DNA from: Synchiropus splendidus
Taxonomy: Eukaryota > Chordata > Actinopteri > Syngnathiformes > Callionymidae
DNA: 64,000 nucleotides
Reading direction: 5' to 3'
Assembly (NCBI RefSeq): GCF_027744825.2
Contig: NC_071335.1
Span: 32,253,501 to 32,317,500 of the forward strand
The notes below the pieces were generated by a model. The model was not told the DNA's origin. It searched no databases and worked only from the letters and a program-made list of their open reading frames with translations. Position numbers and translations under genes: made by a program. This document shows, piece after piece, positions 11,341-25,690 of this stretch (the first letter of the stretch is position 1; the number at the start of each line of letters is the position of its first letter).

Positions 11341-14300
11341 ACATGTCCCTGTGTGTGCATGTGTGTGCTACACCTTCACAGAATCCCCGCAGGCTTGTTG
11401 CAGTTGAGCAGTCCCATATTATGATGTGAAGTTTTGGTGTTATAGAATCATATGGCAGTTTTATCTGCAGGTTTCATGCTAGATATGATTTTTTTCATCC
11501 TTTTTAACGGAACTTTTCTGTGCTGACATTCAATGTCTGACACTTCCAATCTGCATGTTGGAAGTGTCAGTTCGTCCGTGTTGCTGAAATCTAAAATTTC
11601 ATTTCTCATATCTAAGGTTTGACCTCGCAGAATCATTTCCATCTGTTTTTGTCAACAGGAAATTGGTGTTAATTAGGGCCACTTATCCTTAATTGATCAA
11701 CTTCGCCTCAACTTCATTTGTTGTCTTGCTTTGTTGTTTTTTTCTTCTCTCAATACAACAGATGCCACGGGTTTTTAATGAGGAAAACAAATTGCCGTTC
11801 CAGATGCAAGGTGGTGTCTGGGCGGGTGCCGTCCTGTGGGTGCTGTGAATTGAACGGACAAGACACATTCCATTAAAACCACTGAAACTGGGTTCAACTG
11901 CATCTCTCGCTTCCACAGGAGGTTGAGATTTTGGTCACCTGGATTCTGCAACTGTGGCCAACGTTACGATTTCAGAGAAGATTATCAGAATGGACTGTTA
12001 AAGAGCTGCAAACATTGAAAGGAGTAAGGAAAACTACCTAAAATTCATGTCCTGCCATCACTTCCCTTCACGAGGCAATGGGTGTCTGGGATAGATATGC
12101 TTCAACACGCACACTCACATCTGCCTCAACAACTCACTGAGAACGCTTCGGAGAACGTTTAATCATAATTACATGCAGGAATAATACACGCGTGTTGTGC
12201 TTACTCAGCAGACCAGCTAAACCTTACATTCACCAGTCAGTGAGCAGCTTTTGGCTGGGTGTGTTTGCTGCGTCTGCTGCATCACTGGTTCATCGAACAG
12301 CTGACACATGGTGAACGTTGCCAATGTCAAGTGGTTTTTAACTATTCATTCATTATACGGAATTTAAACTTGTAATATTGAAGTACTTTTGTTCAACAAC
12401 TTTGTTGTTGGAGGTTTACAATTAAAGAAGCCAGTGAAAAATCCTTTGAATAACTGCTGTAGCTCAAGTAGAGGAAGTAGATTATATAAAATCTGTTGAC
12501 TGAACTGTATGGAACGCAACAGTGATGAAGCCATGTCATATCATAGATATACAAACGTCATAAAACTTGAGAGGCATTAAAATGCATTAAATGAAACATT
12601 CAACTCTCTGGCAAAAAAAAAAAAAAAATTCCATTTTTGAAAATGTTTTCGTTCACTATTCCGACAGTCAAATTTATTTATTTATTTTTGCCACATCCTG
12701 CCCATGAAAAACAAATCCCTCAGCTATTTTTCAGCCAAGACCAGTTGGATTTATGTAAATGATCAAACATCACCTTGTTGTTTCCGCTTCAGGCAGAGCA
12801 GACGGATGCTTTTCGTAAAACCAAGGGTAAAACGAGAAAACAAGCTCATACAAACCACTATCACTGCCGCCAATGGACTCACGCCGAGGCAGACCTTGAA
12901 CTGCTTGTTTTGTAGCCTCCAGGTTTCTGTTTCAAATAATTGTTATCTAGTGGAAGCTTCCCTTCCCACCGTAGACAATCGGGTTATATGAGGGTGAGAT
13001 AGCGTTTTATCTGTGAGGAACAAACTGGTTTTCTTCACCATGTTCCGCTGCTTTTCTGTAAATACTTTCCTCCTACAGGTCCATTAACTGCCTCCAGTCA
13101 CTGCTGTTGTCGACGCGCTAACAGCCTTTACTGTCTTACAGGGCAGCACTTGGACTTTTTTGGACCATGACATGACCAGCCAACCTCATAAAACATCCAC
13201 ATTTTCAGACACACATCTCACGATCACGTTCACCATCACAAAAATACATGTTCTATTAAATCTCCTATCTTCTTCCGCATCAATTTTCTTAAATATTTTG
13301 CTTAATTGTAAAGTTTACACTCTCTTGTTGGGACAGATAAAAATGATTACTGGACTCCACTGAAGTGGAAACATTGCCAACTAGTGGTGGGAGGCCAACA
13401 CCTACAGTATTTAAGATCCATGGAATAGCATCTGTTTTTTTTTTTTTTGTATGTGTCATCTTCCCATAGATTCCAGCTCGCAGAGCAAGAAATGATGAGT
13501 CAGTCCCTCAGTGTTGACATTTACCGGATGTATGCAGAGGCGTCAATCCTGACAAAGCTATGCTATGACAAGCAGCGTTGCCAAAACTCACATGAGCTCC
13601 TAATGGCTTCACAGTAGTACAGTGGTTTGTGCAAAAAAAGAATAATATAATGAATTAATTTATCTCAATATCAGGTCATTTGACAAAGCTAACATTCTGA
13701 CACCTGGCCCTCCACCCTCCGTCGCTCATCGGATGCATCACCAACCATTTTTGGATGAAAAATGGACCCAAAGTTCTTGGTTGCTTCCTTTAAGATTTTG
13801 CTAACTAGCTCTGCAAAACAACAACTACAACAACAACAACAACAACTCATGGTGGCCACACCCAAATAACAGCCCTGAGAGTACATGTTAGCATAGATTA
13901 CCTCAGACTTTTTGAGTGACATGTATACCATGTCGTGTGAAACGTGATAGAAAACCAGTTCCGATCTCGAATGCCTAACAAGTATTCCTTTGGAACCTGT
14001 TTCGATTTTTGGTCCAGTTTTTGTTTCAATACATTGACGGAGGCAGATCAAGGATAAACACATTCTCACTCCCACACTGAGGATCATCAAGTAAACTTTT
14101 TGTCCACGTTGCTGGACGTTGACGCAGGAATGGGATCATAAAGCAAAGAGGATGCACCAACAACAGGTTTTGAGAAAGCTACTTGTTGCTTGTGAACCTT
14201 ACTGTATAAGTAGTTCCGCTTGGAAACTTCATTAAACATGATTTGAGGAGCATATTTGATACTGAAATATACAAGAACACCTGACTGACCAAAATAGCGG

Positions 14301-15997
14301 CAGTTTAACTTAAAAATAAATACCCAAAAAGTGTCCGCAAAACTACCCTCTTATAACATACATAATTCAAATAATCCAGTATGAAACATACATTTCCACA
14401 GACTTTTGTGTGTTTGGGATCCTACCCCTGTGGTCAGAGACTATGACTACGAACGCCATTGTCTTGCTTTGGCGTCCTCAAATGTTTGATGCTCCCGCTA
14501 CAGCAGGAGCCCAACTATAAACTCGTGAGTCAGCGACGACATCATTGAACTTTGGAGCAGATAGAACGACAGGATTTCCCATATTTCACAAGCCGCAACA
14601 CCCGTCGAAAGACCAGCAAACCATTAACTCTTTGTCTTTTTGTTCAAATCTCACGCGACCCCTGGAGATTGTTGTAATATACAGTAGCCGCCGAATACAA
14701 TCTCCTCATCATCATCTCTCTGTGACCATATGTCAGAGTGAAAGTGGCAGGTTCTGGTGTCAGCGGCAGATTTAATGGCCTCCGTGTGGGAGACTCTAAA
14801 TGTCACGGTAAATCTGCAGCCTGGCGTCAATGAGAGCGCATCGCTATTTTCTCCAAGAGCAAACATGCTTCAGCCTCCTCAGATAAGAGGCGTGCACCTC
14901 GTGAGCCAGGTTGAGAAACTTTATTTGCACTTCATTAATGGAAAAATCTTCCCAGTTCCTTCGGGGTCTCTTAGAGAAATGTTGTTCTTCACGCTGGAGC
15001 CAGAAAAAAACGAGATTTTGTTCCAAGTGACAAGATCAAAAGACAAATTGAAGTTGGTTCTGTTTTTCAAATTTCAGGGAAGTGTAAAGGCCTGTCAAAA
15101 TTCTGGAGCCGGATAAATTTGGCACCAAGGCAAAGGCAGGTGTCTTCTTCTGATGCATTACAAGCCAAGCAAATCCCTTCTTTTTTAGAGACAGGAGTAT
15201 ACCAGCAACTGTTTAAGGTGAAGCGCAGCTCATACTGGTGTTCGTACTTGGTCTTGTCTTGATGATAAAGAAGAAGATGAAGCAGCAGGAACTGATATGT
15301 GGCCTCCAGCTGGCCGCCCCCTGACCTCTGGAAGCCCCTGTGGTGAAAGCTAATTTGCTACCTGTTGCGGCCATAGTGTGTTGAAAAATAAACCAGCACC
15401 TTCTTCACCTATCGATTCTTCCCATGAGGTTGTAAGGATACTGTTGTCTGCTGACCTGCGGTGCCAACTTGTGTAGGGGGGTCACACATTCCATGAGCAT
15501 CGGGCTGTTTTTACACAGAATTGCTCCAGTTATCTTATCTATTATTTGTCCCATGCTTAACATGTTTCTCCCTAAATCTTTTTGTCTGTGGATCGAGTGG
15601 ATCGCTCCCACCTTGAACAGTCACATGTAATGTTCCCAACCAGGAAGCGATCCGACGTAGCAAAGGGGAAAGTGTTTGACATGGATTGACTTAATGGTGC
15701 TGGAACAGAATCTTCATGTTCCTGGTGCCCCAGATCATCACCACCAACACAATATCCAACACCAGATTTTTTTTTAATCTTTCATGCATGGGGTCTCTGA
15801 TGAAAAACTGCCTATAGATTTTGAAAATCCTAATGTGTGTTCCCTTTAAAGTCCACTGCTTTAAGTAGTAGGTAGGTAGGTAGATATGCTGAGTTGTCCT
15901 ATAAATGACAACATTAATATGATGCAATGCTGAAAAAACAATGCCACTATATTCAACTGCTTCTGATATTGGGTCAGTGGGTAGTTTAGGTCTGAGT
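11341..15997. other. Unassigned intergenic or intronic sequence
   Basis: It holds homopolymer runs (poly-A near 12610, poly-T near 13433) and the CAA repeat. No supported exon was found. Frames near 13689-14090 and 14757-15116 are not recognisable proteins. Confidence 0.4.
13819..13848. repeat. CAA microsatellite
   Basis: ACAACAACTACAACAACAAC and continuing CAA units. They give the poly-Cys run in a minus-strand frame, which is therefore not a gene signal. Confidence 0.85.
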
Positions 15998-16284
15998 ATA
16001 TACAAGTAACAGCTGACTTACGACCTGCTGGACTTACATCCATCCGTACTTACGCCCAGCAGATGCTTTTTTTAAATGTCTGGCACCGCAGCATGTAGCT
16101 GCCCGGCAACGCGTTCGACAGTAACAGTTGTAAACAGCTTGTTATATAGTAGTATTCAATAGAAAAAGTTGATACAGTAGAAGCAATAATCCTTGGGTCG
16201 GCTATTTTGAATGGCATTTGACTCATGTCCAATCTGACTCGGTCGGAACCGATCCCGGTCGTAAGTCCGATGTTACTTGTATAT
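15998..16284. mobile_element. MITE with ~27-bp terminal inverted repeats
   Basis: The left end (15998-16024) reads TATACAAGTAACAGCTGACT and continues TACGACC. The right end (16258-16284) is its near-exact reverse complement, with GGTCGTAAGTCCGATGTTAC at the inner side. TA next to both ends fits a TA target duplication. The interior is about 230 bp and non-coding. Confidence 0.7.
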
Positions 16285-16935
16285 GACATTGGAGGCTTTA
16301 ATATCTCCTACAGTAAGTGAAGAAGAACTTTGTCTGCTATCGAGTCTTTCTTCGCAGAGAAGTTTTCCCTGAGCTTCCAAGGACAAATTAGCACAACAAA
16401 ACTAATAAGGCCAAGCTGTGAGTTCTGCCATTTGTCACCTGCAGAGTCTTTCATTCCTTCAGGAGGCTTCATCTCTTCCAACCATCACTCATAAACACGT
16501 GAACTGTGTCTGCCAGTGGGCACATAACCAGACTAAATTGAGACGAATATTCAAAGACAGAGAGCATTTTATTGACGCAGCAAGTCAGGGGCTGTTATTA
16601 TTTTGTAGCTAAATTAATCACTGGCTTTGGCTTCCTTTGTGTTTGAAGACTGGCGTCTCAAACCCATCTGAATCACAGCGTGGTTCTTGGGGTGATACAA
16701 AGACGACAGTGAAAGACAAATGCTTGAAGATAACCTTGGCTTTTAAGTTTGGAAAGTTGAACTTTAAAGTTCAGCAAAGTGAAATTGAGCCACTCTTTAA
16801 GAGGGGAGGATAAACATGAGTAGGTTGGGCAACTATGGTGGAGTTTCTCTGGACGTCCAAATCACACGAGGCACTGAAGCTGAGTGAGGAAGAATGACGC
16901 CGAGCCCAGTGGAACTTGTGTTTGACACTGAAGAC

Positions 16936-17125
16936 TAGTGATGGCTCCATGAGGTTTCATGACACAGTGTCCTGGTTTTCAGAGGCCACCAGATGGCACT
17001 GTCTGCTGTAAAATGTTTGGACTTGAACCGTTAAGTCAATGATACCCCACAATATTTCTAAAGTAAGATTGCCATCTAGAGGACTCTGAAAATAAGGACA
17101 CTGTTTCATCAAACCTGCCATCACT
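16936..17125. mobile_element. Short hAT-like MITE, about 190 bp
   Basis: It starts TAGTGATGGC and ends GCCATCACTG, short inverted ends. The interior (GACACAGTGTCCTG, CCACCAGATGGCACTGTCTG, AAATGTTTGGACTTGAAC) is repeated at 6577-6777. The superfamily call is by end resemblance only. Confidence 0.55.
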
Positions 17126-18239
17126 GTATTCTGGTTCTCTCACCAAACCAGCAGCAGAGAACTCTATATTTAGTTGGACACTTAAGCCACTGCAGATTCT
17201 CACTGGCGCTGCAGGAAGGTGCCCAGATGTGACCTCGCTCTACACTGAGTCTCTGACTGACGACAAACCAACCGGCAACTCCTACTTCAAACACAGCACT
17301 CGCTCCATCCTTTTCTTGCGGGACAATAGCTGTAAAGAAATTAAACCTTTAACCTACGGAGGAAACCATTTCTTCTAGATGAATTTGCTGCACCCCCTTG
17401 CTTAGTTGGACGTGTCAATTCCAGGCGCTTCTCAGAAGCAACCTATTGTCACCGTAGCCTCAGCAGCTTGTGAGCTAATTGCCCTTATCAAAATCATGAC
17501 CCGCTAATTGAATGCAGTCTGAGACGCTCTCCACCCTGCTGCCAGGAGCTGCTGACATTTGGTACGATTCATGACAGCACAGGATCGCTGTATATGGCAC
17601 TTATAACACAAGATGGCCGGAGTGAGGGGGCAGTGATGATGGATAGGTCTTTCATGGACGTGAATGGACAGGTCTTTTATAATGCTGAAGCCTGCTGGTG
17701 TCAGAGGTTCCAGGTTTCTCAGCGCCACCTGTGTCATGCTGGAGTGATGCTTTATTTAAAGTTTTCTTCGCATCTAAATCAGACGTGAAGCAGAATCAAC
17801 ATGAAACGTGAAAAACACAATCTATTCACACTGTGTCAGCGTGAATTGAAATTGATATTACATTTGAATTAAATTTTGTCAGGTTATTCAGGTTTACATG
17901 GAATTGGCCCGATACTTTAAGATATTATTACAATTATTACAAAGAAAACACGCTCAATTTTCTTTGCCATATTTCTAGAACTCATGGGTGAGGTAGAACT
18001 TTTTCTCGGGGGGGGCCCTGACCTTCTTTAACTAAGCTCAAAGTTCGATTCTGAACAGGTCACTGTCAGCTTATGTTATTGTCCTCAAGTCACCTTCATT
18101 CCAGAGTAGACTCCACCTCCTACTCCGTGGTAGCCTCATTCCTCCTTTCAAATTTCCTGTAGGACTCTATTTGCTTTCCTCTTTCTGTTCAAACTTCTGC
18201 CCAGTTTGGACCTCTATTCTGCTCACATTGTGTTACATT

Positions 18240-18850
18240 CACTGTTGGACAAAGTACTTGAAAGTGAGAGTACAAGTATTGAGAGTTTGAGTATTGAATA
18301 TTGAGAATGTTGCTTGAAGCACCTGAGATTTGCTGTTGGTATTTTATGCTATAAAATGTGTCTCTATGACATTTGTGTTTACTTGCCATTGTTGGTTCCA
18401 TTAAACTTAGGCTTCTACCACAAAAGCTATCGAGCACACTTTGACTTGACCATCTTGGTAGCCAAATAGATAATAATAATGAGCACTCAACATAAAAAAA
18501 AAACATTGATACGATGCCTTCTTTGAATCAAAACTGGCTCACCGCAAATAGCAATGCTACTATCTCTGTTTTGGCAGGTGTGAGGAGCACTTCGTACAGC
18601 AGGATGAATCTATAGCTCCACCCTACGCAAACATCTGCCTCCAATATGGCCACAGGTGTGTGACGTTGTTAAATTATCACACCAATAACATCATTTCCAA
18701 ATCTGTTTTGTAGGAACAAGTAGCGACTATGGTTAAAGGAAAGGATACGAGTAAAATACATACATTAATACGGTAATGTAGAGTTGTGGAGTAAAAGTGA
18801 AAGTTGACAAAAGTTAAATGAAATACAGATATGAGAGAAATGTTGCACAA
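18240..18850. repeat. Possible fragmented dispersed repeat
   Basis: ACTGTTGGACAAAGTACTTG followed by AAAGTGAGAGTACAAGTATT, and later AGTAAAAGTGAAAGTTGACA, resemble a common teleost repeat recalled by its TTGGACAAAGTACTTGA start. This is recognition from memory; the boundaries are not defined. Confidence 0.3.
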
Positions 18851-21625
18851 TATTACACTAGAAACCCAGCCATGAATGAAGGAGGTTATTAGAACGCAGC
18901 AGCATCAAACCAATGGAGCTAATCCCTTGACGCCTGAGTTCTTTTTTCCAACCGCAGACTTCAGCTTCTGCAGCACTTTCGGAGGTCTGACTGGAAATAA
19001 GTAAAAAGAGTGCTACAGCCTCACAACAGGAAGGAGGAGGATAGTTAGAGTCCAGCTTCAGGCAAACCTAGGCTGGAGGTGATCTTACAGAGGCTCAGGG
19101 TGCTTTCACACTCGGGGTTCTGTCTCAAGACAAGGCTCTTTCGTCTCAGAAGTCCGAGATGTGAACACAAGCGAGTCGGGTTTTGGCTGCGGACCTGATC
19201 CCTGCTGGAGACCTGCACTTTGCCTCGGGATACTCTCAGCGGGTGGTGAGCTTCACACCTCTGGCGACTCAGCGCTGGATCCCGGAAACAACTTCTCAAA
19301 CCCCCAGAAGACTGAGGTGTGCACATAGATGGGTCTATGTCCACAGACGGACAATAGACTCACACTTAACTAGAGAGCCTTGCGGGGCGTCCCTGGGACA
19401 CCAGGAAGAAATGTGTCACAAAAGAGCTGCGTCTGACTGAAAATGAGGCGAGAGGGTGATGCTGTCTGGTGTTAAAGGTCACTTGAAACACCAGGATCAT
19501 CCAGACTCTTTCATTTGGAGTGAAATAGGAAGAGGGCCAGCAGGACTCTGATTCCATCATTAGAAGCTTCTATACCATTAGGAAGAGAGAACATGAATAT
19601 GAAATAATTCATTAAGTCATTACTATTCATATGTGTCCGGCCACTGATACCAAAAGCTCTCTCCACACGATGAGCAGACGCCTCTTGAAAAACACAAGGG
19701 TAACAGGATGTGAAACGAATTCGGAAGCATATGGAGTGAAGGGTGGACACAAGGGTGGACTCCATATAGACTGTGAGTCACTCTCCCATTGATATGCAAC
19801 AGTTTTCACAGCACTTTCTTGCTCCTAATGTGTCAAATAGCCACTATTTTCTGGTGGACTTTTGGGTGCTGGACAAGTGACGTTCCACAATTGAAAATAG
19901 TCACTGTGAAAAGCTATGGGAATTTCATGTTCACCAGTCAGAGGCTGTTTTGTGCCCCAAATTTACGACGCAACGGTGATTCATTTCTTCCTCCACTGCT
20001 CTGGTAAAGTACTTGCTGACCACATGGAAGGTCAGAGTTCAGTTCCAACCAAATCTGGAGACTTGTTATCTCAGCTGAGCAAGCGGCCCCCGCTGCTATT
20101 ATTAGCCATATTTGGAGGGAACACTTGAACCATCAATCACACGCACACTTCGGTAAAGTCACAAGAAGTACACTTCAACACGTTTCCACGTCTTGTTTTT
20201 GTTTCAGTTTTCACATCGGCTGAATTTGTTTGCATAAAAATGAGCCTCCTGGCGCATGACTGCGAGTACTTATCTGCTGCTGATGTGGCGCTTCACACGG
20301 CCGGGTTTGGCTCCAGCTGCAGGCGGAACACGCAGACATCTGCTCTCGCCGTCTCGGCACAGGCGTTTGACACCATTTGAAAACATGTATTCAGCAGCAA
20401 AGCGAAATGAAAAGACACTTGAAGAGCTAGCGAAGATTGCAGGCTAATTTGTATTGATAATAAAGTATGGGTTCTGCTTTCAGAGAGAACATGAGTCAAT
20501 AGATATGATTCGCTGGGGAAATTAACACAACTGTCCCTCTGTTCTATCACAACCTGACGCTCCTGAATGGTTTAATCAGAACACAAACCCAAGTGTCTCT
20601 TTCAATATAACACACGGGTGTTGACAAAGACACTTTGATGTTTCACTGCTCCGTTCTTTTGTCTGTCTCAACCAAATCATCTGCCCCTCATTTAAGACTT
20701 GCTTATTCATTTTTACACTCTGTATACTTTGCTGTGTTTTGCCTTTGTTGTTCAAGTTGTGCCTCCCCAGTCTATTGCGCAATATCCACAAGTAAAACAA
20801 AGTTTCTGTAGATCCCCAATGAAGGTCTAATGAAGAGTTGTCTCCCCCCCTCAGGTCATCTGTGTTATTGACGTAACCCTCTCTAAACACATTGTCATTG
20901 CAGTTGCATCGATCATGAATTTCATTTACACCTCTGACCCCTGGGAAAAGGGACTTTTGTATAGTGTCAAAATCCTGAACAAGAACCGAAATCCTCCTCT
21001 CCGCATCTTCACTCAAAACTGCAGACACAAATCTTGACTGAAAGTTGTGTTTAATAAACTTATAGATGCAAAGAGAACCCAACCAGATCAGACCAAAGTG
21101 ATGGCTACATATACACAAATACTCTATCTATCAATATTGTTAGCGTTGATAGCATGATGCTGACTTAAAAACTCATAAAAAATGCCTTTTTATTATAATG
21201 AAAAACAGACCACCAATAAATAATCCATTCAGTTCAATTCAGTTTGCAGTTTTCAATCCAAGTTTATCTGGTCCTGCGACTTCTATGTATGAAAACAATA
21301 ATTTCACATGCTCTTACATGTTACTTCACACTGACCAACAACAATAACAATAACAATAATAATAATGCCGCTGCTCATGGAACTAAAGTTTGCTTGTACA
21401 ACCATGGACGCCTGAAGGTACGCACTGGGTGAGAGCAGCTGCAGATGAGTAATATTTTTACACTTCTCATTATTCAAAGCTAGTATTCTGTAACTGTCAA
21501 CAGTGCAGTAAATCTCAAAATTCCTTCCCTTTATTCCTAATTTCAATATCACTTCTAGATTGGTTACATTCCATTCTGTTTCCATTTGTGTTTACAAAAT
21601 AAATTACTCCCAAAAATGTGACATT

Positions 21626-21692
21626 TTGTTTGTTTTGTTTTGTTTTGTTTAATTTAATTTAATTTAATTTAATTGTATTTTGTTTTGTTTTG
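21626..21692. repeat. Compound TTTTG / TTTAA microsatellite
   Basis: Several TTTTG units are followed by TTTAA units and again TTTTG units. A shorter TTTAA run occurs at about 28745-28769. Confidence 0.85.
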
Positions 21693-23938
21693 TCTGATGC
21701 ATTTTTTACTGGAGCGAAAATGCAGTATTTAAAAAGTCATGACAAACTTAAAAATTAAAAACAGACAAAACAGATTTAAAAATTAATTAACTAGAATAAA
21801 TAAATAGTCAAAAATGTGTTACATTTTAATAGGTTTTTAAAAAAATAAGTCAGTCACATTGTTAGATACAAATAAATCCAGAACAAATAACCCAAATATC
21901 TGTTTATTTCGTGTTGTTATTATGTGTCTTTGATAGACGAAAGTGAGCTAAAGGCTGCTACTGGTTAATAAGAAACAACATTAATTCAGGCCGGTCACCA
22001 GTTGGATGTCAGCCACATTCTAATCGTATCATCACCATATAGGTGAATAAAGGAGACATTTTCAATTTAAATTGAATAGATTTACATTCTTTTTTTTTCT
22101 GCCAGTGAGACTGAGGGCCTTGTTAAAATAGGATGGGGGGCCCCAGGTGGCCTTCAGGCTGGACCTCGAACATGCCGGTCTGAACCTACGGCATGGTTTT
22201 ACTGAAGTCAGCACTTTTCCAGCTTTGCCTCGGGGATGTGAAAATAGCAGTCGATACGTCCCTGTCTGTGCTCTGCTATGACGGTGTCACTTATGGAAAT
22301 GAATTGGGCCGAAGGATCCTGCCAGTGTAGGTTTCCGGTCCGTGGGCAAAGATAGTGTCAGTTTTGTCTGTGACTGTGCCTTCAGCTGATGACTCCTCTC
22401 CAGGGTCGACCCGACGCCGGAGACACCTGCCATCTCGCCAGTCATGCTGCCTGTCGCCCGTTAACAGTTACTGTGTTGGTTTGGACTTGGCAGATGCCTG
22501 TTTGGTTTTTGCAACAGCAGCTACCATTTAGCTGCTTACACAAAATACTCTGTGTGCTCATGTGATATTTCTCCGCCGACACAGCATGAATGTCCGGAAA
22601 TTACGGTGAGACACAGCCGTCTCCGCCACTCCACGGCACTAGATCAGCAATGGCAGTGTTTTCACTCAATACATATCCAGCTTTTCCACGTTATGAATCA
22701 TGACTCACATTTTCAGTAAAAACATCGAGCTCCATATCCCAAGTCTTTAGATGAGATTGTGAATCACCGGGGGAAGATTTAATATGAATGAAAACCATCT
22801 CCTGAATATTTCCGCTGCGAAAGAAAGCGCCATATTTGCCCAGCGTAGTATTTGCCGCGCCACCTCGGGGTCTGGTCATGACACGTTATCTTGAAACTCA
22901 TCTTATCTTGACAACGTGTGAAAGCAAAATGAGTGATCTGCCACTGTGGTGCAGCAAATGACGCAGTTAGGAGACAGTGACTACATGGTGTGACTCCAAA
23001 TACAGATTAAGAAGTACTAGGAGTTACACTTGGAAATCACGTAGATGAATATCAAGTTTGTCTAAGGAGGTCAGCAGCAGGCGCAGACAGCTGGGTGAAA
23101 ACAAGCGTCAACTCTGACGTCAGTTTCATTACCAGTGACGCCAGTGGGACGCACTTTCATCACTTCACGTTTCCTTCAGGATTTAACCGCCAGTCAGTGA
23201 ACGGAATCCCTGATGTCCTTCAGAGTTTCGTGTGTGTGTGTGTTCATAAGTCAGGTCTTCAACTGAAGTGATGAATATGAGTGACAGTGAACTAAACTTA
23301 TTGTTGTGTCAGATCCTGCTGGTTTTACTCAGCATTTTAAACACAAACACTTCAACCTTATTCTTCAGCCCGTGGTCTTCAACCAGGCCTCCACCCAGGA
23401 AGGGTTGTGAGGGAAAAGGAAGCGGGCAGGTGGCAGGATAGAAGGATACGTATAGACAGATGTTGTGCATGAGCTGGCAGGTTCCTGAGAAGAAGATGGA
23501 AACGCTTGATCTGTTACCCAGTGGAGACCCTTGGTGAGCAAACAGGCTATAAAATTAAGATTTGGTCATGTGTTGCTTCATTTTCTCCACAAACCTGGTG
23601 AGTGCAAACATGCCAGACTCGATACTTTAAGTTTTGGTAGATAGAAAAGGCTGTGTTTAAATGATTTTGGTGGGAAAGTACCATAAAAGCTAATATTATT
23701 ATGGGCTTTTCTTTTATTCTTAGATATAACATAGAGAGTAGAAGTAGGTGTGCAACTATAATACCAGTCCCCAAATACTTAAATAGATATTGCAATATAC
23801 AGATATTACAAATTGGTACAAAATTTAGCGATAAATATTTTTGAAAAATTAATCAAAGACATTTGAAAAACCAATTCTTGGAGTGGCATCATGGGAAGTG
23901 ACGTTGGACTCCATTAACCATGTAGTCATGGAGTTATT

Positions 23939-23960
23939 ACTATATATATATATATATATA
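23939..23960. repeat. TA microsatellite
   Basis: An uninterrupted (TA)n run of about 11 units. Confidence 0.9.
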
Positions 23961-25626
23961 GTTCTTAATATCTCCAACACTACAGTAGATACACTGTTAT
24001 ACTGATATACTGATAGATATACAGGACTGAAGTTAACATCACTTATGAACTTATGAAGGACCACTCCATGATGTTACATGGACATTTTCAAATGTCTTTC
24101 TATTACACTTTTCACAAATATTATATACAAATACATATATATTATATGTTTTTACTGTTTGGCAATTGGTGGACAGTCTCTTAGTCACCATCCCACCACT
24201 TGCTGTTGTCCATGTTATTCAACCAGAGAAGACACAGGGATTTTTTCATCTAAAATGCCTTTGCAGACAACAGACAATACATGTGTGTCCAGAAAGTAGC
24301 AAGGTTTGTGCTCCATCTTGTGAGTTATTCAGCACAGAGTCAGAATCCTTACTCAAACAGCCGCGGCTAAAATAGTCAAGCCTCACTCAGACATCATCTC
24401 TTCCTTTGTAGAAACAAACTGAAGTCGACTCGCATTTTCGCAAGTTCCAGCCAACTCTACCAGTGTTGTTTAAAATCAATGAAAACAGTCTCCTGAAGCT
24501 TTGAGAATAAGCAGAGCTGGGTTATTGACTTTGAGCATTGATTTTGCATTTATGAGCTCTGAATGCAATTTTGATTGACATGCTTTTTTTAAAAAAAATA
24601 CATTAATTTATAGCTTATTTTTCATCTATATTTATGTATTTAATTGATTGATCTGTGGTTCCACTTTTCATAAATAAGTTAAGTAAACCAAAGTGTTTCA
24701 ATGCCTTTTTTTTTTTTATTATCCACATTGCATTGGAACTAATATCAAATTTTGAATATCTTCCTGGGTATCAATATGGAGTTTGCAATATGAGAATCAT
24801 GACCATCCAGCCTGGAAGTGGAAGAGAGGAGATGAATGTGCACTATTCCCATGGTTCTAGTTGCAGCAGGACCTGCTCTACTGTGTCGTCGTGAATGTAT
24901 CAATTATTTAATGTACCTCCTTATACTTGAGACTCAAAAAGAGCTTGGGAACAGATCCGTTTTTTCCTCTGTGATAGAGAGAGAGACCAGTGTCACCTGC
25001 AAGGAAGTAAAAGAAGAAAACTTAAATCAAGTCTGATGCGGGTTTATTTGAATTTCAGAGCGAAATAAAGCTGCCAAGCCATAGCGGCGAGTAACTCCCT
25101 CCTCGCGCCGCGGACCTGACAGGACACCAAATAGGCTGATGGTAGCATTATGTCGCGGTCAGCAGCGTGATGAAGCTTGTAGTGGACAGAGAAACAGCAG
25201 GTGTCAAAGAGGTGAGGCTGAGAGAAGCTGCTCTGTTAGCGAGAGATGGAAGCCGCTGAGAGTCACGACGCTCAAGAACCTGCCTGGAATCGAAATGAGA
25301 CAGAGACAAAACGCCGCCAGGAGACATTACAGTGGAAGAGGATGACCTTTAAAGAGGAGCATTTATTTATTTAACGACATGTTTGAACATTTGCGAAGAG
25401 GCGCAGAAGGTTATAGGTCATACAATATATTTTAATGGATCAAATATTAATTATATAAAATAAAATTATAGATCACAGAGTCTGAAAATATATGATTGAG
25501 CCAGATTTGATTTTGGATATATTTACAGTATAATGTAGTAAACATGCTGATAATTGTCGAGAAAAAAAATTATAAAATTATAATAGCATTACACTGTATA
25601 TGTAATGTAATGCTATTACATTGTAA

Positions 25627-25678
25627 TACATTGTAATTATTGTATTACATTACATTGTAATACAATAATTACAATGTA
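25627..25678. repeat. AT-rich hairpin, 23-bp arms
   Basis: The arms at 25627-25649 and 25656-25678 are reverse complements around a 6-bp loop; the left arm starts TACATTGTAATTATTGTATT. It sits inside a longer low-complexity TGTAAT-rich tract just left of transposon copy 1. Confidence 0.7.
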
Positions 25679-25690
25679 ATTATATATATA

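Larger units (their letters stand above)
18860..25560. other. Unassigned intergenic or intronic sequence
   Basis: Apart from the microsatellites listed, I see no gene. The longest frame (20576-21118, minus, 180 codons) is unrecognised and within the length range expected by chance. Confidence 0.4.

Noticed and set aside
13689..14090. 133-codon minus-strand frame with a poly-cysteine run
   Set aside because: The run comes from a CAA microsatellite; the rest shows no family features.
20576..21118. 180-codon minus-strand open frame
   Set aside because: No recognisable domain or family, and a single frame of this length is expected by chance in 64 kb read in six frames.
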